The notes under the pieces: model-generated
What the model was told of the DNA's origin: nothing
Seen by the model: the letters and a program-made list of their open reading frames with translations, nothing else
The model's database searches: none
Part shown: positions 53,380 to 64,000 of the stretch, piece by piece
Layout of the letters: each line of letters opens with the position of its first letter
Numbering within the stretch: position 1 is the stretch's first letter
Assembly (NCBI GenBank): GCA_032622095.1
Contig: CP136061.1
Location: forward strand, 82,314,324 to 82,378,323
From: Siphonodentalium dalli
Taxonomy: Eukaryota > Mollusca > Scaphopoda > Gadilida > Siphonodentaliidae
DNA length: 64,000 nucleotides
Reading direction: 5' to 3'
Program-made: the position numbers and the translations under genes

Positions 53380-55687
53380 TTGGGGTATTTAAACCACACG
53401 ATTATCTTCCTCTTATCACAGAGAATAATATGTATTAATCTGGTGGAGATCGGCGGTAAACATATTGTTTATCAATGATTGTGTATCTCTCACCACCTGT
53501 GCACCCCTGACTCGAATAGCCCCACTTTTGACATTTTTAAACCACACAATTAAACTCCTGATATCATGGAGATGATTATTATTTATAAGTTTGGTGCTAA
53601 TCCGCGACTAAACAATTTTTTATGTCAAATTTAGTGCCCACCCACACCATCTCTCACACGAACAGCACCAATATGGTGTATTTAGATCACACGATTAGAT
53701 TCCTCGTATCATGGATAAGTATGTCCACCAATTTGGTGGAAATTGGCGCTAAAATTATTTTTTATTAATTTGGGTGCCCCACTCCCCTTCCGCGCACCCC
53801 TGACTCGAACGGCACCACTTATGACAGCTTTAAGCCATACCATTAGACTCCTCATACCATGTGGATGATTTTGTATAAGTTTGGAGGCAATCAGCGACAA
53901 AACCAATTTTTATAAAATTGAGTGCCTACCCCCCCCCAATATCTCATCCAAAACGACACCAAGTTGGCGTCTTTAAATTAGACAATTAGATTCCTTGTAT
54001 CTTGAAGAAGAGTGTGTATCAATTTGATGGAAATCGGCGCAAAATTTATTTTTATCAATGCTGGTTCCCCTCTACCCTTCCGTGCATCCCTGACTCGAAC
54101 GGCGCTCGTTTTGTCATTTAAACTACACCATTAGTTTCCTAATATCATGGGGATGATTATATATAAGTTTGGTGGCAATCGCTGACAAAACAGATTCTGC
54201 TCCTCCCCCTTTTCTGCCCCAGACAACAACGGCGTCACTTTAGAAAATTCTAACCCACACCATTATCTTTCTCTTAAAAAGTTACCCCTGTTAGTCCCCT
54301 TTGCTGCCATCTATAGAACACTGACACACAGACAGACAGACAAACATTCGCAAATATAGATATAGATAGATATATAGATTTCGATTTTCTCGTTCCAAAC
54401 GCTGCAGTCCGACAGCAAAATACTCAAACAGCAAAGAGAAAAGTTTTATATGAAACATTTTAAGTGTGAACTTAGTGTCTGTCTGTCTGTGTTATATCTA
54501 AATTCACATGGGACCATCTAGATGGCACCAAAGGGGTCTAACATGGGTAACTTTCTACGAGAAAGACAATGGTGCTGGCTAGAATTTCCTAAAGTGAAGC
54601 TGTTGTTGTCAGGGGCAGAAAAGGGGGAGGGGCAGAAATGGTTTGTCTCGCCGATAGTCACCAAACTGATATATAATCATCCCCATGCTATGAGGAATCC
54701 AATGGTGTGGTTTAAATATGTCAAAAGTGGCGCCATTTGAGTCAGGGATGCACGCAATGGGAGAGGGGCACCAACATTGATACAAATAATTTAGCGCCGA
54801 TTTCCATCAAAATGATACACATTCTTCTCCATGATAACAGGAATGTGATTTAAAGACGTTTGATGTTTGTGTGAGATATGGTGTGGGGGTGGGGTGGCCA
54901 TTAAATTTGATAAAATAAAATTGATTAGTCGCAGATTAGTATCAAACTTATAAATAATCATCTCCATGATATAAGGAGTCTAATTGAGTGGTTTACATAT
55001 GTCAAAAGTGGGGCATTCGAGTCAGGGGTGCATCGACGATGAGAAAGACACAACAGTTGATAAACGGTATGTTTAGCGCCGATTTCCCACCAGATTGATA
55101 CATATTCCGTGATACGAGGAATCTAATCGCGTGGTTTAACTACGCCAAATTGGTACCGTTTGAGTGAGAGATATGATGGCCCTAAATTAGATACGAATTT
55201 GTATACTAGCCAATTTTCACCAATTATATATATATTCATCTCCATAATGAGTCTAAGTGTGTGGTTTAATGAAGTCAAAAGTGGCACCACTTGAGTCCGA
55301 AATAGGGACTGGAGGGTCACCAAAACTGATAAAAATATGGTTAGTGCCAATTACCATCAAATTCATACACGTTCTTTTCAAACGAGACGAGAAATCAATT
55401 CGTGCGTGTTAAAAACACCACATTTGGTGCCTTGATATATCTGCCTTATATAAGTTAACGGTGTACAATCGTGATCGCATCAAGGCGGTCTAACAGTGGT
55501 AACTTTTTATGAGAAAGATAATGTTACGGATTAAAATGTTCAAAAGTGACGCAGTTTTTGTCAGGGTCACCAATAATCATACATGTATATGGCAGATTTT
55601 GGTGCAGAAAACAATACGACGCATTTGTAACCAGTTACTGGGTTACATGTGCGCTCTATTTTTGTTTTGGCATTTGCAGCTACATTA

Positions 55688-55800
55688 GGAAGTCCGACCA
55701 GTAACAAGTCGTGTGTTAGCTCCGACCAGTAACAAGTCGTGTGTCAGATCCGACCAGTAACAAGTCGTGTGTCAGCTCCGACCAGTAACCCGGTTACAAA
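55688..55800. repeat. 29-bp tandem repeat, four units
   Basis: TCCGACCAGTAACAAGTCGT followed by GTGTCAGC is repeated about 3.5 times. Flanking 'AACCAGTTACTGGGTTACAT' and 'CCAGTAACCCGGTTACAAAT', each followed by 'TTTTTGGCATT', form a diverged pair around it. Confidence 0.9.
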
Positions 55801-55859
55801 TGCGCCCTATTGTTTTTGGCATTTTGAGTGAAGTCGTTTAAAAAATGCGGCGTGTTTTT

Positions 55860-56660
55860 TGTCAACTAGAAAAATGAAAATATTTCACCCGTTCTTGTTA
55901 AAAAAGGGTTACAACGTTACATTTGGAAGTTGTTTTAAAATTGCGACGTGATTTTTATTACATAGTTACAAATGCTTAGCAGAGAATTACTCCTACTAGA
56001 AAAATTAAAATATTTCACCTATCCTTGTTAAAAAAGGATTACAAAGTTACATTTGGAAGTCGTTTTAAAAATGCGACATGTTTTTTGTTACATAGTTGCA
56101 AATGATTACCAGAGAATAACCCCAACTAGAAACATGAAAATATTTCACCTATCCTTGTTAAAAAAGGGTTACAAAGTTACATTTGGAAGTCATTTTAAAA
56201 ATACGACGTGTTTTTTGTTACATAGTTACAAATGATTATCAGAGAATAACACCAACTAGAAAAATGAAAATAGTTCACCTATCCTTGTTAAAAAAGGGTT
56301 ACAAAGTTGTTTTAAAAATGCGACGTGTCTTTTGTTACATAGTTACAAATGATTATCAGAGAATAACTCCAACTAGAAAAATGAAAATAATTCACCCGTT
56401 CTTGTTAAAAAAGGGTTACAAAGTTACATTTGAAGTCGTTTTAAAAATGCGACGGGGTTTTTGTTACATAGTTACAAATGGTTATCAGAGAATAACTCTA
56501 ACTAGAAAAATTAAAATATTTCACCTATCCTTGTTAAAAAAGGTTACAAAGTTACATTTGGGAGTCATTTTAAAAATGCGACGTGTTTTTTGTTACATAG
56601 TTACAAATGATTATCAGAGAATAACTCCAACTAGAAAAATGAAAATATTATACCCGGACA
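55860..56660. repeat. Tandem repeat, six to seven units of ~117-133 bp
   Basis: Each unit has 'AACTAGAAAAATGAAAAT', 'CCTTGTTAAAAAAGGGTTAC', 'TTTTAAAAATGCGACGTG' and 'TTGTTACATAGTTACAAATG'. The 170-codon frame at 56183-56695 follows the repeat and is probably not a gene. Confidence 0.92.
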
Positions 56661-57060
56661 TTTCTTTAAACATCTGTATCTTCTTGGAGATATGATAAAC
56701 AGGTGTCCTCAAACTCTTAGTCTAACCCACTAGATTGATCGAAACATCTCTATGTAAAACCCAATTGTTTTATATCTGTGTTTATGATGTTCATATTTCA
56801 CGTTATAACATCTTAAGTATACGCAGTTGTAAATAAATAAATAATTATTTAATGCTGGGACGGATTAATCGTAATAAACAAAATGAAAATCGCTCCGATC
56901 CGACAAGGTGAGCCACTACTTATATTCCATGTGTAAGAAACATGTTTTGTGATGCTATTTGGATATACAATATATGAGAATACGTGGAACACTTTGAGCA
57001 AGAGTATCCTCTATTTGCACCAAATATCCACATCTTTAATATGGGAAACGCCGGGTAACC
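56655..57060 (-). repeat. Right arm of the ~8.7-kb inverted-repeat structure
   Basis: Reverse complement of the left arm at 48385-48860, ending at 'CATCTTTAATATGGGAAACG'. The 133-bp tandem array abuts its inner edge and an AT microsatellite its outer edge. Confidence 0.8.
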
Positions 57061-57065
57061 CTGCT

Positions 57066-57066
57066 C

Positions 57067-57114
<48 letters not shown>
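57066..57114. repeat. (AT)n microsatellite
   Basis: About 24 uninterrupted AT dinucleotides. The stretch 57115-58330 contains no gene; 57330-57600 looks like an interspersed repeat containing 'CCGTCCGT...GTCCGGATATAACTTGA', a wording I associate with invertebrate repeats. Confidence 0.9.
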
Positions 57115-57115
<1 letters not shown>

Positions 57116-58335
57116 ACATGGCACCATTAGGAGGAATCACTTAACGTCGGCATGCGGGGTGCACTTTATTTGAAAATGCCACTTCAGAAGTCTGTGTAAC
57201 TACAGCTTCGACACAAATGCTTATTGATCAACATCACTAGGCCCAAACTGACAAAATCACTAGGCCCGACAACACAATCGAAGCCTAATAGGCTGATGCG
57301 ATGTTTCAACACAGATCTAAATATTTATTGATTTAATGACTAATTTCTGCCTGCGCCCCACTACTGCACATGGGCCCTACAACCCATAGTGGATTGTCTG
57401 CGGCGCACACGTAGATGCATTGTGTGGAGTATTACCGTCCGTCACTGCGCCCGTCCGTTTGTTGTCCGGATATAACTTGAATAATATTCGACATAATTTG
57501 ATGATACTTGGGTATGTTGCCTTCATATGAGAAAGTCCCGATCAACTTTGAATTTGGGTCGTTTCGACCATTTCTGACATAATTTTGCTACTTTTTCGAC
57601 TTAGAATTCGCAGATTATTATTCTGTCATCTAACCAAATATGTTAATAATATAAACAGTTGAAAGCAAAGTTTAATTCAATGATTGTTCCCGGAATAAAA
57701 TATGGCATTTCTGAAAAAGCCACCGGTCAAATATAGCCACCGTTTCGGGGACGTGTGGTCTAGCGACCTTTAAATATTTAATGTATCGAAGACAATTGTC
57801 TAACTGATATATCAAGCTTCCCATCTATTGGAATTTCCAACCGGACACTCCTTATGGCATTTTAGTCAAAATAGTTTGCCGGTATAGTAGGACAATATGC
57901 CAGTGTTTGTCTAAAACAACACATTTCCCAATAACAAAACTAATTTTTACATAATCGCGATAGGCGTAGATTTCAACATATCTTTGGTGTGAAATTTCCA
58001 ACTCGTTTGTAAGGTATGATATTTCAACATTTTGACTAATGTTGGGGCGACACACCCAACCACTCTTCACATCTCCCCGGCCAGTAAGAAAACTGCTAAT
58101 TAATTCAAAAAAAAGGGGGGGGCTGAAATTTGTTAGAGATAGACCTCTAAATGCTGTCAGACCGTTGTATTTTTCAACGGTTGAACACCGTTTAATTAAT
58201 ATCAAGACCGTATATAATAAAGGTCAGACCAATTGTATTTATCAAGGGTCAACACCAATATTTTGCTATTAATTTGCTAATTTACCGTGTAATTAGCCAG
58301 GTTCCCACAATGACAATATGATTTCCCGGTAGGCA

Positions 58336-58652
58336 TTACGATTCATATGTTTTAGAATGGTCAAAACTAGTATTATTCGTAACTGAAAAATACATCTTAG
58401 TTCTATTACGATCATAGTTGTGATGTAACGTAAATCCTCAATGCATAAAGTGATAAGACAATGCTTATGAAACTTCGCAGTTTGCAGTGGATCAAACTTG
58501 TTATCCGGAAAAAGGATGTGCTCACCTTTCACTGACTACTGTATACATATGGCTGTAAATAAAAAAAACCATACTCGTAATAGCCGAAAAGCCAACGCAT
58601 CAGTATTCAGTTACGAGTAATACTAATTTCGACCATTCTAAAACATATGAAT
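58336..58652. repeat. Foldback element, ~50-bp arms
   Basis: 'ATTCATATGTTTTAGAATGG' followed by 'TAGTATTATTCGTAACTGAA' at 58339-58388 recurs inverted at 58600-58651. The 210 bp between are non-coding. MITE-like. Confidence 0.75.
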
Positions 58653-59850
58653 TGACATGCCATTTTAAGACCTAAAAAAACAAAGCTACATGTATCACAG
58701 TTAAAACTGAAATTTATGTACATGTAAAAGTAAAACATCTTAATGGCATACTTTTTGGTAACATGTAAGGCGTGAAATTGTCCAGTCACTTGTAAACACA
58801 GTTTTTGTTTTAACTGGTGAATCAGTACATCATGGCAATATATCAGTATATCAGCTAGTTGAGATTGAGACCTTCAAGACAACAGCAGATCCCACAATAA
58901 CAGTGCGAGATGACTTGGCGACAATGTAATCCTATAGTCGCACATTTTTTTACTGGTTCAATGGAGGGTGTAGTTGGACATTTCAAGGTGAACACCCCCC
59001 TCCCGATGGAGGCGCTAGAGTCACGTCCAGGGAAAAAGAAGGGAGCATGAAATACAATGAGAGAGAAAGATATACGCGATATGATCAACTGAAATATCAG
59101 ACCAATGCACAAACTCCATATCAAAGAAACATATGGGAATATGTGCTTAACACTGTCCTGAATTATAAACTATAACACAATATTCTCATTTATGAAGCAT
59201 TGTTTGGAAACTTACTTGGAACTAGTTGTTTACAAATGATATATTTACTTGTTCAACAGGGCTAGATGGGATCATTATGGGCCACTTTATTGGTTATCTG
59301 TGGACAGTGGTGTGTTGTGAATTTTATTGACAAAGTATTTCCTTAAGCCTCACTCAAAGTATTCCTATGTATGCAGTATCGAGGTCACCACTCAATGGAT
59401 AATATGCCGTGGGTCATTGCTCACTCCTATTGATTAACAATCAAAGACAGGCTGGCCACACGGTGACTCGTTAAATCAAATATGGATCGTTTGATAGTGC
59501 ATCATTATTCATAGTGATCAGTACATATTTCTATGACTTTTCCATGAACATGGAGTTTGTGTTTCTTGGATTTTTGTTACAAAACTGATATTCAAATTCC
59601 TCTATAAAGTTCACATTTTATATTTATAAGATAACCCATCATGAATTATTTTCCCTTACAATGGCACATCAATTACTTTCGCTATGATTGCAAACAAAAG
59701 TGAACAGAACCCTTCATTCTTACTCCATTAATGTTTGTTAAACTCCCTTAAATGACACACCACGCTTACATTGAATGTCGAATTAGAAATCGTTTTGCCT
59801 ACTCAAACTTCACACCCGAAATCTATGGAATACTATTAGGGCCACTTCCT
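58653..59850. other. Stretch without a recognised gene
   Basis: Only short frames, no motif, no obvious repeat. Confidence 0.45.
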
Positions 59851-59859
59851 AATGGCGGA

Positions 59860-60870
59860 TTCGGCGCGCTGAAAGCGACATAATGTGCGATATTACAAAA
59901 TGTGCGCCGTAACGACGAAATGTGCAAGTAATGGCGCATGTTTTGGAGCTTGTGGCGCTTTCTGCGAGCGCCAAAACATGCGATAATAGCACACATTTTT
60001 TCGCTTTCGGCGCAAAATGTGCGCTATTATCGCATGTTTGCCAGGGGGGGGGGGCCGGAAAAAAAACTGCAGACACAGGGTGGAAAAAACTGTTTTCGAT
60101 TTGGGTACACCCCCCCCCCCAAAAAAATAGCAAAAACTGCAGTTTTTTTTCACTGACCATTTGCCCCCCCCCCTCCCAGAAAAATCAAATCTACCCCAGC
60201 CGGACAACAACTCGATTTGACCGGAAACCGAAAAAAACACCGGAGCATGCAATTCACGAGAAGGTGCTTGGTAACTTAGTTTAGATTATTATGACTAAAA
60301 TGGTCATTGTCTACCAGTAGAACGCAGATTTGTACCTCGTGATGTCATAGTCATTACCTCGACTTTGAAAAAGATGCAAATGAGATGAGTGAGATACCAG
60401 CATATAACTGTTTTCGGATACCATTGGAGGAGAAATTGTTTAATACATGGGATAGTTCTGCAGTAAAAATTTGCCAGATAAGCGATCGAAGGGTAGAATT
60501 CTGCATTCGACTGGTAGACACTGACATAGTCGGCATTATTAAGAGGGTTAATGGGGTCAATATCACATGTAAACCAAGACAGTGGTTATCCAAAATTGTT
60601 TTAGGTGGATTGTACTACTCATGTATATATGATTTGGATATTAAGGTTAATCCATATTCTATAAAATGAGAGAAAATTGAAGTTGTGAGTCTGAAAATAC
60701 ATATTTGGAAAAAATTACATGCATTTTTTCAGACAACCCCCCGCCTAAATGAATAAGGAAAAAATTTACGTGTAAATTTTTTACGCCTAGGTACCCCCCC
60801 CCCCCCTCCACCCCACCCCCGGTACGTTGTGTCCCGCAGTTTTTTTTCTGCCCCCCCCCCTGTGTTTGCA
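59860..60870. repeat. GCGC-rich hairpin and poly-C/poly-A segments
   Basis: AACATGCGATAATAGC (about 59983) and GCTATTATCGCATGTTT (about 60023) form a hairpin arm pair, with other 'ATGTGCG' words nearby. Poly-C runs of 8-13 alternate with A/T runs at 60040-60175 and again at 60735-60860, with ACTGCAG-type words inverted around the first cluster. The 94-codon frame 60385-60669 between the clusters has no recognised motif. Confidence 0.55.
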
Positions 60871-62100
60871 TTTAATTTATCAAATTTATCAACTGCATTC
60901 TAACTGTACACTGTTAGGAAATACTGTCGGTTTGACAGTTTCGGACCGTCTTAATCCGACCTTCCCAAACCATTTCATCAGTTGTACGGTTTTTGACCGT
61001 TATTTTATGTGCCCATGAAAATTGTCTGAGTTAAACTTGTTCGCGATTCAAAGTTCATGGCGTCAAAATTCAATAGTATATTTATACGGCAATGACTCCA
61101 TACAGTATGACTGAATCTGACTCTGCTGATATTTAATATGTACTATTAATTGTTTGTATTCCATACAATGATCCGGTATTCATTCTGTGTTATGCGGGTC
61201 CGTCTTATCTTGAGTGCGTAATTACGTTATTCGCAAATCCGGGTATGAGTTCCCTGCTTTAGCACACACCTATTTTATTTCGCCATCTTGAATTACAGGC
61301 AAATTACAAACTATTGTTTTTGGGACAATGTTACCTTTTCAATTGTGGACAGTTGTTAAGATGGTCTGATTTCGGTTCCTTTGTTAACCGGACAAGTTTC
61401 AATTATGCGAAAACCGGCTTAATCGTTGACATATTCCACTAAATTGTGACAACTGGGCCGTATTCGACAATTTCGAGAGTAGAGATTCATGGATGATCCA
61501 TGGTCGGCTGTAACCTGACTTCATTCGACTCAGTGCTGATTTTGAAATTGACAGTGATGTGACTATCAAAACACTGACACATTTACTGACACAAGAGGAT
61601 ACAGGTACAATTAACACGAGCTTCTATGTCAACCACTAGTGACACTAATAACAGCGAGCAAATGTTAGAATGTTGACAATGACCTGTTCAATCCAGTTTA
61701 CGGTGTTCTGATTGTTTCAAAGCACATGCATGTACATTTACATGAGAGGATATACATGTACTGTACGCACCAGAGTAATTCACAAGAGCTTCAATGTCAA
61801 CAACAACACAACCGTAAACAATGAACTGACGCCGCACAGTGACGGTTGATCACATATGTACAAGTACAACTATTACAATTACACGGACCGATTCATCTCA
61901 TGTTAATCAATTTTTATTGATACGTTTGGATATGAGACATTGTCGGCATTGCCATGTTATCGCCCAGTTACATGTATTACGACAATTTACGTACCGGGAG
62001 CCCACTATTGGTTGGATGTTCTTATCAAGTTATATTTGGCTGACTCATTCATATGTATACTAAGTGTCCTGATACCAGTATACACAGTTGGATGCATCAA
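60871..62100. other. Stretch without a recognised gene
   Basis: No domain, clear repeat or RNA gene seen. Confidence 0.4.
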
Positions 62101-62103
62101 TCT

Positions 62104-62809
62104 GATGAGATCCCACCCACCCCCCCATCCCGCCACCCATAGTATATTATGCGCCACAGGCGCCCGTATAGAGGCTACTGCCCACATAAATAATAAGGAG
62201 ACTGATGAGATCCCACCCACCCCCCCATCCCGCCACCCATAGTATATTATGCGCCACAGGCGCCCGTATAGAGGCTACTGCCCACATAAATAATAAGGAG
62301 ACTGATGAGATCCCACCCACCCCCCCATCCCGCCACCCATAGTATATTATGCGCCACAGGCGCCCGTATAGAGGCTACTGCCCACATAAATAATAAGGAG
62401 ACTGATGAGATCCAACCCACCCCCCCCATCCCGCCACCCATAGTATATTATGCGCCACAGGCGCCCGTATAGAGGCTACTGCCCACATAAATAATAAGGA
62501 GACTGATGAGATCCCACCCACCCCCCCATCCCGCCACCCATAGTATATTATGCGCCACAGGCGCCCGTATAGAGGCTACTGCCCACATAAATAATAAGGA
62601 GACTGATGAGATCCCACCCACCCCCCCATCCCGCCACCCATAGTATATTATGCGCCACAGGCGCCCGTATAGAGGCTACTGCCCACATAAATAATAAGGA
62701 GACTGATGAGATCCCACCCACCCCCCCCCCCCATCCCGCCACCCATAGTATATTATGCGCCACAGGCGCCCGTATAGAGGCTACTGCCCACATAAATAAT
62801 AAGGAGACA
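62104..62809. repeat. Satellite-like tandem repeat, seven ~101-bp units, G-quadruplex in each
   Basis: Units begin GATGAGATCCCACCCACC and contain 'ATCCCGCCACCC', 'ATAGTATATTATGCGCC' and 'ATAAATAATAAGGAGAC'. They are almost identical apart from the C-run length. On the minus strand each unit has GGGTGGCGGG, a long G run, then GGTGGG: at least four G3 tracts with short loops. Frames predicted through it on both strands are products of repetition. A CT-rich low-complexity region follows (62815-62990). Confidence 0.95.
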
Positions 62810-62999
62810 TATTTCCTCTGTCTCTCACACGTTTTCTCTCTCTTCCCAAGCATCTTCCTCTCAACCATTCTCTTCCTCTCCCACATTATTTCGTTCTGCC
62901 TCTCTCTTTCTCTCTACGTATTTCACTATATACCACTATTGTTTTCCCTCTCTATATATATCTTTGCTCTCGCTCTCTATCTCATCTACGTGTTTACAT

Positions 63000-63580
63000 T
63001 GATGTTGTGACAGTCACGCGACGGCACACAGCTACAGCTCTAACACTATCGCTTTTTTATTTGTAAAGATATGAGGTGCACAGTTATGGTGGGCGGAAAC
63101 CTCCACCGAACCCTATGCTGCAATGTGTCAAACAAAAACGTGCCATCAGCTGTCATATGCGAGTACGGTAAGCGTATGTATACTATGCCAATATCCCATA
63201 TATGATTGTTACGGTTGTCCATACATCCAGGCTCGTCGAAATGTCATTTCATGGAAGCGTGGAGGCTTCGCCAAAATTACGTAAAACCCCGTTACGTTAA
63301 CCGCTTTGGTTGGACACTATTATTTTGGAGTTCTGATTGGCGCTGAGTAATCGCACCCACTAGTTACTAAGTGGGTCGGGTCCCACTAAGAGCTGACGGC
63401 ATCTGACCGCACCCGACCGCACCCCACGGCCCCGAGCGAGATAAGGCATAACTATCTTGCATAATAGACAATGTATGTACCAAAGTTACAAATCCCAAGT
63501 CGATAGCTTGAGCACAAACAGCACTGTTAACCCCTAACTTGCGGCTGGTTCCGTCAGTCACGCAAAATTACGCAAAATAA
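63000..63580. other. Stretch without a recognised gene
   Basis: Short frames only. 'GACCGCACCCGACCGCACCCC' near 63400 shares wording with the foldback that follows. Confidence 0.4.
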
Positions 63581-63583
63581 AAA

Positions 63584-63846
63584 AAAGGCACCGACCGCAC
63601 CTCCCCTGGCTGCCTGACCATGCAGCTGACATAATATCATGCACGGATACCCCTCTACATCCACGGGTGATCACCGTTTGCATACATTCTTAGCGAATTC
63701 AACAGCAGCATATGGGTTAATATATTCACTTCCGCTATAGCTAGCGACTTGCTCGAACGCCCATGGATGGAGATGAGTATTATGCTGCTTGATATATGTC
63801 CATTTCCGTTGTCAAGCAGTCAGGGGAGGTGCGGTCGGTGTTATTT
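63584..63846. repeat. Foldback with 'ACCGACCGCACCTCCCCTG' ends
   Basis: ACCGACCGCACCTCCCCTG (63591-63610) recurs as its reverse complement near 63822-63840, about 230 bp apart. Part of the inner sequence is duplicated immediately downstream. Confidence 0.7.
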
Positions 63847-64000
63847 TCGGCGTTTTTGCTTACATTTATATCTAATTCGACAGCAGTGTATGAGCTAATG
63901 TATTCATTTCCGCTACAGCTAGCGACTTGTCCAATCGGCCATGGATGCAGAGGGGTATTCGCTGCATAATACAATGTCCATTTCCGTGGTCAGGCAGTCA
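63695..64000. repeat. Direct duplication of a ~130-bp segment
   Basis: 'AATTCAACAGCAG', 'TTCACTTCCGCTATAGCTAG', 'CGACTTG', 'CCATGGATG' and 'TGTCCATTTCCGTTGTCA' (63697-63821) recur in the same order at 63874-64000 with about 15% difference. The copy runs off the window end. Confidence 0.8.

Larger units (their letters stand above)
49380..55620. repeat. Degenerate repeat family in two opposed blocks
   Basis: A phrase like 'ACGGCACCA', 'TTTAAACCACACGATTAGA', 'CTCCTCATATCATGGAGATG', 'ATTATATATAAGTTTGGTGG', 'AATCGGCGACAAAAC' recurs many times in plus orientation up to about 54350 and in reverse complement from about 54480 to 55560. GACAGACAGAC and GTCTGTCTGTC mark the centre near 54330-54490. The pair of blocks is therefore a very large imperfect palindrome. 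Short frames across it come from the repeat. Confidence 0.75.

Noticed and set aside
56183-56695. 170-codon ORF with internal repeats (a possible repeat protein)
   Set aside because: It matches the 133-bp tandem array exactly, and units in other phases are closed. The array explains it.
62005-63010. ORFs of 64-134 codons on both strands with repeated peptides
   Set aside because: They are translations of the 101-bp satellite; both strands are open for the same reason.
1-64000. tRNA, rRNA or spliceosomal RNA genes
   Set aside because: I looked for tRNA B-box-like GGTTCGAATCC words and cloverleaf-compatible blocks by eye and saw none; a covariance-model scan would be decisive.

Overview
The window is eukaryotic, AT-rich and dominated by transposable elements. 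It fits a marine invertebrate, probably a mollusc, for four reasons. The one recognisable host gene encodes a secreted C-type lectin split by GT-AG introns. The LINE remnants resemble Tx1/L1-like and CR1-like families. The LTR elements are Ty3/gypsy-like, one with a baculovirus-F-like env. The left end carries degenerate repeats ending in a GACGGACGG / TGATGACTATAGC / CTCAGGTGAGCT-type tail, which I associate with molluscan genomes. Species cannot be fixed from the sequence alone.

Layout: 1-2.5 kb is repeat. 2.56-24.5 kb holds a plus-strand C-type lectin gene, built here from six exons whose splice phases agree at every junction. Its last visible intron is about 16.6 kb, of which 15.8 kb is one antisense LTR retroelement (element 1, 8373-24173) with LTRs identical over 412 bp. 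On the minus strand element 1 carries gag, a textbook -1 frameshift site (TTTAAAC plus stem and possible pseudoknot), protease, RT/RNase H, integrase and an env-like gene. Between integrase and env lie about 5 kb of tandem repeats and, on the OPPOSITE strand, two small paralogous genes each with its own TATA box. That antisense pair is the most novel-looking feature of the window.

24.5-29 kb is a field of LINE fragments and foldback/MITE elements. 29.1-42.0 kb is a second, older and broken LTR element (element 2, plus strand), a distant relative of element 1. It keeps the TTTAAAC site at the end of gag. It has been hit by a 3.16-kb DNA transposon inside its 5' LTR (AAT duplicated) and by an 854-bp DNA element inside its integrase (9-bp duplication). 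44.1-46.4 kb is a dead CR1-like LINE on the minus strand with a 2A-like motif. 48.4-57.1 kb is enclosed by about 400-bp inverted repeats and filled with a degenerate repeat family, into which a 5'-truncated Tx1/L1-like LINE inserted (12-bp target duplication, poly-A tail). 57-64 kb has no recognisable gene; it holds foldbacks, C-rich runs and a seven-unit satellite with a G-quadruplex motif in every unit.

Functional reading: the only candidate host product is the lectin, a secreted tandem CTLD protein likely to bind ligands outside the cell. Element 1 would make Gag and Gag-Pro-Pol by frameshifting from the LTR promoter, Env probably from a spliced RNA, and two small antisense proteins from internal promoters. 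Its gag, pol and env each contain breaks as read here, so this copy is probably not autonomous unless some breaks are sequence errors.
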